From the NCBI GenBank assembly GCA_963703235.1, contig OY969802.1, positions 1,922,001-1,986,000 on the forward strand: DNA of 64,000 nucleotides, given 5' to 3'. This stretch comes from VRUE01 sp963703235. Lineage in GTDB: Bacteria; Actinomycetota; Thermoleophilia; Solirubrobacterales; 70-9. The first letter of the stretch is position 1, and every line of letters starts with the position of its first letter. The position numbers and the translations under genes are program-made. The notes under the pieces were generated by a model. The model did not search any database, had not been told where the DNA came from, and worked only from the letters and a program-made list of their open reading frames with translations. Of the stretch, positions 60,619 to 64,000 are shown piece by piece.

Positions 60619-61806
60619 TCAGGAGGAAGAGGACTGGGTGACGCCGGTGCGGGCGAGCTCCTCGAGGCGCAATGCCGTAAGCAGCTCGTTCGCGCAGGCA
60701 TTGAGCGGGCGTCCCAGAAGCTCCTCGACTGCGCGGAGCCGATTGTTGACTGTCTGGCGTGTCACCCCTAGTGCGGACGCGGCGGATGCGGAATTGCGGT
60801 CGGCCGCGAAGTAGGCGCGCAGGGTCTTCCGCGCCGCGGTGCCGCCATCGCGGTCTCGTTCGAGCGGCGCCAGGTAGAGCTGGCGCAGCGATGAGGCCAG
60901 GAGGTCGTCTTTGAGGGTGGAGGCGAGCAGGGCGACGTCGCCGTAGCGGACCACCCTCTCGGAACTGCGAAGCGCTACAGGCAGGGCTGCGCAGGCCTGA
61001 CGGTGGGTGAGGCGCCAGCCGGCGAGGCCCTTGCCGGGCTCGCCGATTGCCAAGGCAGCCTCGGCAGGGGCGGTTGCGGGGACGATCTGCTTCAGATCGT
61101 CCAGTTCCAACCGACGTCGGCTGCCGAGCCACGCCCAGACGCGTTCCTCGCTGCGCGGGACGAGCAGAAGCCGGCAGTCAACAGCACCGGCAAGACCGCG
61201 CACGGTATCTCCCGCCCCTGGCCCTGTTGCAACCAAACCCAGATGCTGAGCATCGAAGTCGTACTTGAGCTCCGACATCTCGAGCAGCTCGCCCGCGAGC
61301 AACCTTTCGACCCGCTCGGCCTGACGCCACTCGGAAGACTCAAGGAGGGTCTCGGCCTCCCGGCCGTACTCCTCACTGACAATGGCCAAGAGACGGTCGA
61401 AGATGACAGCCTGTCCGCGCAGTAGACGCCGTAGCGTGGCGCCGCGCGTCAGCCGATCGTGCTGCGCCTCGTCAACCAAGAAGTCGCCGAGCAGCGTATA
61501 GCCGGCAAGGTAGCGCCGCAGCATCGTTTCGAGGCTCACACCGTTGCGAGCGGCGACACGCGCTTGAGCGAGCAACGCGGGTGGGACGGGTGGGGCGCGC
61601 TCCTCGCCCTGCTCGATCGCGGCGAGGCCGTAGTCGAGGGCCGCCGAAACCGCCGTACGCAAGCCGTCCAAATAGGCGGGGTCGGACGCGATCGTGGGAT
61701 CGGAGATCGAGTAGACGCGGTTGAGTGTCGCCTGCTCGATCTCGGCGCGACGGCACAGCAGCCGGGAGGATAGACCTGCGCGAGCCCGCTCGACCGATCC
61801 GGACAC
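60619..61806 (-). CDS. PucR/CdaR-type helix-turn-helix regulator
   Basis: A 395-residue regulator. The C-terminal HTH of the PucR type is clear: 'KTLRAYFAADRNSASAASALGVTRQTVNNRLRAVEELLGRPL'. The central part contains a GGDEF-like regulator segment common in CdaR proteins, and the N-terminus is helical ('LLRRYLAGYTLLGDFLVDEA'). It lies just upstream, in transcription order, of the giant protease gene, so it may control it. A small hairpin GATTTTCC/GGAAAATC (60591-60609) follows its stop. Confidence 0.82.
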   Translation of the reverse strand: MSGSVERARAGLSSRLLCRRAEIEQATLNRVYSISDPTIASDPAYLDGLRTAVSAALDYGLAAIEQGEERAPPVPPALLAQARVAARNGVSLETMLRRYLAGYTLLGDFLVDEAQHDRLTRGATLRRLLRGQAVIFDRLLAIVSEEYGREAETLLESSEWRQAERVERLLAGELLEMSELKYDFDAQHLGLVATGPGAGDTVRGLAGAVDCRLLLVPRSEERVWAWLGSRRRLELDDLKQIVPATAPAEAALAIGEPGKGLAGWRLTHRQACAALPVALRSSERVVRYGDVALLASTLKDDLLASSLRQLYLAPLERDRDGGTAARKTLRAYFAADRNSASAASALGVTRQTVNNRLRAVEELLGRPLNACANELLTALRLEELARTGVTQSSSS

Positions 61807-61853
61807 GGTCTACTGCCTCGGGGCGCGCCTCGCTCGTTTTGCAAGAAATCGCC

Positions 61854-64000
61854 TCATCGCTTCGCCCTCCTGCGCTTCCTGTTCGCTTTCTTGCCGTTGC
61901 GCTGCGCCTTCACGCACCGCGCCCTGCCCTTGCGGGTCACCCGCCGCTTGCCTTTGGCGCAGCCTCGTTTGGCCGGGCCGGGGGCGAGCGCGTTGCCGGG
62001 GCCCTCGTAGGCCGAGCTGGCGGGGGTCGGGGCCTGCGGCGGGGACGGTGGGCTCTGGCAGGCCTCCCCCTCGCACTCCACCGCGGGTGGCTGCTCGTCG
62101 GGGAAGCCTCCCCCGACCCTGGCGTCGTAGACGTCGACCAGGCCGTAGTCGGCGGATGCCAGGGAAGAGAGGGTGGTGAAGAAGACGTCCTCCCCGCTGG
62201 GGCTGGCGTCGAGGAATTCGGAGGGATTGCCGCTCTTGCCGGTCGAGACCAGGCTGAGGCAGCCTCCTGAGGAGGGGGCGAAGGCGGGGTCCTCGGCGTC
62301 GCAGCCGCCGCTGCCCTGCGCCTCCCACTGGTAGACGTCCTGGGCGCCGTTGGTGTCGCGGGGGGAGAGCACGTCGGCGCTGGCGAAGTAGAGGCGGCTG
62401 CCGTCGTCAGAGAGCGAGCGCGCGACGTGCAGGGTGTTCTGCCAGACCGGGAGCTGGGCGGCGGCCCAGTACTCCAAGTTTTCTTTGATGAGGGTGTCCG
62501 CCCCGGTCGGCCGCGCCCCCGTCGGGTTGCAGGAGGCGCAGATGAGCTCCCCCGCCCCTTCGTTCGCACCCGCGTCATAGAGATAGACCTCCGCCGCGGC
62601 TTTGCCGTTGTCGGCGTCGGCGTTGTCGTAGCCGGTCGGCGAGCCGAGCGAGGCGAAGGCGAGGTGGAGGCCATCGGGGCTGACGTCGGCGATGTGCTCG
62701 CGCGGTTCGGTGGCGACCAGCGATGGGTTACCGAGGTCGGCGTCGGCCAGCCTCGCCACCAGGCTGAAGGTCCCCGCGTTGTGCAGGTAGAGGTTCGGCT
62801 CGCCGGCAATGCCGCCGTCGCCGAGGTCCTCTTCGCTGACGAAGTAGACGTGGGAGGCATCGTCGCTTACTCCCACGACCCCTTTTACCTCTGAGGCGAT
62901 CGGGGTCGTCGTCTCGCTCTCGACGTCGAATCGGTAGAGGTCGTTGCCGGTCGTGAAGATCGCCACCGAGCCGTCCTCCGCCGCGCCCCAGTAGCGCGAG
63001 GCGATCGTTCCCGAGAGCGCTTCTGCGTCTTCGGAGACGGCGATCGTGCAGGCTTTGGCCGCCTCGGTGCACTCCCCGGCCGAGACTTTGCTCTGCGGCG
63101 CGGTCGGGTTCAGCCGCAGGTAGATCTTGCCGAGCTGGGGGAGCGAGCCTTTGAAGGAGGTCCAGAAGACCCGCGAGCCGTCGGCTGAGATCGCGTCCTC
63201 GACCCAGTTTTCGCGGTGCGATCCGGTTCGGTCGAGTGGCGTCCCCGCCGCGCAGCTATCTTTGCTCACCGTGCCGCTCGGCAGCACGCAGACGTTGTGC
63301 AGGTCGGTGTCCCCTTCGCTCTTCAGGTAGAGCCGCGGCTCGCAGTCGTGGAAGTGCTGGAGCTCGGCGGTGCAGGCCGCCGGCTGGGGGTCGGAGGGGG
63401 GAGCGCTCTGCAGGCTTTCCAGCACCATGAAGATCGCCTCGGCGCCGTCCTGCGATACGCCCTGCAGTTCGAGCGAGGTGTAGTGCTGGGCGGGGAAGGG
63501 GAACTCGGTCAGTTCATGCGCCGGCGCCTTCGTCGTCAGCGCCTCGAAGCCGGGGCCGCCGCACTCCTCGTCGTGGCGGCGGTAGAGGTTGGGGAAGCCC
63601 GCCACCGCGCCTTCTGCCAGCAGCGGTTCGGCGGTGGTCCGGATCCAGGCATCGCAGAGGTCCGCCGAGAAGGCTTTGAACTCGGTGTCGGTCACCTTGC
63701 CGGGGGTCAGCAGCGGCGCCCCGCGGGGCGCCACGATCGCGTGGGTCTGCCAGCCCTCTTCGGGGTCCCCCAGCGGGTGGCGCTGGGCGAGGTACTGGGA
63801 GGAGTAGGGAGCGGACTGAGCATCGCCGAAGGCCTGAAAGGAGGAGTAGGTGAGCCGCTCCCCCGAGAGGGAGCTCTGGTTCAGCGCCGCGGGCAGTTCG
63901 GTGAAGAACTCGATCGGCGCCACGATGTCGCCGTTGTTTTTGTCGAGCGGGGAGACCATCTCATAGGCCCGGCAGTCGGGAAGGAAGGCGCCGGCGCCGG
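61854..64000 (-). CDS. Beta-propeller (TolB/WD40-like) exported protein, 5' end outside the window
   Basis: At least 715 residues are visible; the frame runs through the right edge, where '...FLPDCRAYEMVSPLDKNNGDIVAP' marks the family's N-terminal region. Propeller-type blades appear as 'SADGSRVFWTSFKGSL', 'SEDGSVAIFTTGNDLYRFD', 'SDDASHVYFVSEEDL', 'SPDGLHLAFASLGS' and 'SDDGSRLYFASADVLSP'. The C-terminus is strongly basic ('GCAKGKRRVTRKGRARCVKAQRNGKK'). Such proteins are abundant and exported in Solirubrobacterales; function is unknown. Confidence 0.8.
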   Translation of the reverse strand, partial: GAGAFLPDCRAYEMVSPLDKNNGDIVAPIEFFTELPAALNQSSLSGERLTYSSFQAFGDAQSAPYSSQYLAQRHPLGDPEEGWQTHAIVAPRGAPLLTPGKVTDTEFKAFSADLCDAWIRTTAEPLLAEGAVAGFPNLYRRHDEECGGPGFEALTTKAPAHELTEFPFPAQHYTSLELQGVSQDGAEAIFMVLESLQSAPPSDPQPAACTAELQHFHDCEPRLYLKSEGDTDLHNVCVLPSGTVSKDSCAAGTPLDRTGSHRENWVEDAISADGSRVFWTSFKGSLPQLGKIYLRLNPTAPQSKVSAGECTEAAKACTIAVSEDAEALSGTIASRYWGAAEDGSVAIFTTGNDLYRFDVESETTTPIASEVKGVVGVSDDASHVYFVSEEDLGDGGIAGEPNLYLHNAGTFSLVARLADADLGNPSLVATEPREHIADVSPDGLHLAFASLGSPTGYDNADADNGKAAAEVYLYDAGANEGAGELICASCNPTGARPTGADTLIKENLEYWAAAQLPVWQNTLHVARSLSDDGSRLYFASADVLSPRDTNGAQDVYQWEAQGSGGCDAEDPAFAPSSGGCLSLVSTGKSGNPSEFLDASPSGEDVFFTTLSSLASADYGLVDVYDARVGGGFPDEQPPAVECEGEACQSPPSPPQAPTPASSAYEGPGNALAPGPAKRGCAKGKRRVTRKGRARCVKAQRNGKKANRKRRRAKR

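Overview
The window is about 70% G+C chromosomal DNA whose gene families point to a soil or rhizosphere actinobacterium of class Thermoleophilia (Solirubrobacterales-like). Pointers are the exported proteins built from 'VSC..C.AVG' repeats, the 'DCRAYEMVSP' type propeller protein at the right edge, the TIGR03767 metallophosphoesterase, a PAC2 protein, an actinobacterial IleS of about 1070 residues, and LexA boxes of the GAAC-N4-GTTC type. This is inferred from families; no 16S rRNA or complete marker gene is present.

Layout. 1-5.5 kb: 5' part of a UDP-glucuronate decarboxylase gene, an ECF sigma factor fused to a zinc-finger/membrane anchor and coupled to an exported protein, an SOS-boxed basic coiled-coil protein, and an inositol monophosphatase-like enzyme. 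5.5-11 kb: an AddB-like helicase-nuclease, an IS110-family element lying among REP-like repeats, and a PAC2 protein. 11-15 kb: an ABC exporter operon with its TetR regulator. 15-26 kb: split TauE exporter, trehalose phosphatase, PolX, thioredoxin, a tautomerase, a TPR protein, IleS and an SDR. 26-31 kb: a 2-hydroxyacid oxidase/2-oxoacid decarboxylase operon. 31-43 kb: FumC, phosphoesterase, a HEPN/MNT toxin-antitoxin pair, ALDH, SpoIID-like protein, YchF, PAP2 and a BtrH-like protein. 43-48 kb: a large exported protein and a four-gene operon with methylmalonyl-CoA epimerase. 48-54 kb: a candidate structured RNA, then an ImuB/DUF6504/DnaE2 SOS mutagenesis cassette interrupted by an oppositely oriented two-gene module. 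54-64 kb: two TetR regulators, a 1772-residue subtilisin with three seven-repeat units, a PucR regulator and a partial propeller protein.

Two themes cross these regions. First, palindromic elements are scattered both between genes and inside conserved genes (helicase, ileS, FAD oxidase, dnaE2, perhaps otsB). Three of them are 60-70 bp, sit in the same orientation relative to the host gene, and add an in-frame peptide with a central D/H-I dipeptide, recalling the Rickettsia palindromic elements. Second, DNA damage control recurs: LexA-type boxes precede the basic protein at 4.6 kb and the truncated ImuB-like gene at 53.6 kb.

Four genes carry what looks like a single extra base (near 3098, 16650, 19222 and 40248). 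All are +1, two in C runs. They may be real mutations, but shared sequencing or assembly error is the simpler explanation and should be excluded before calling them pseudogenes.
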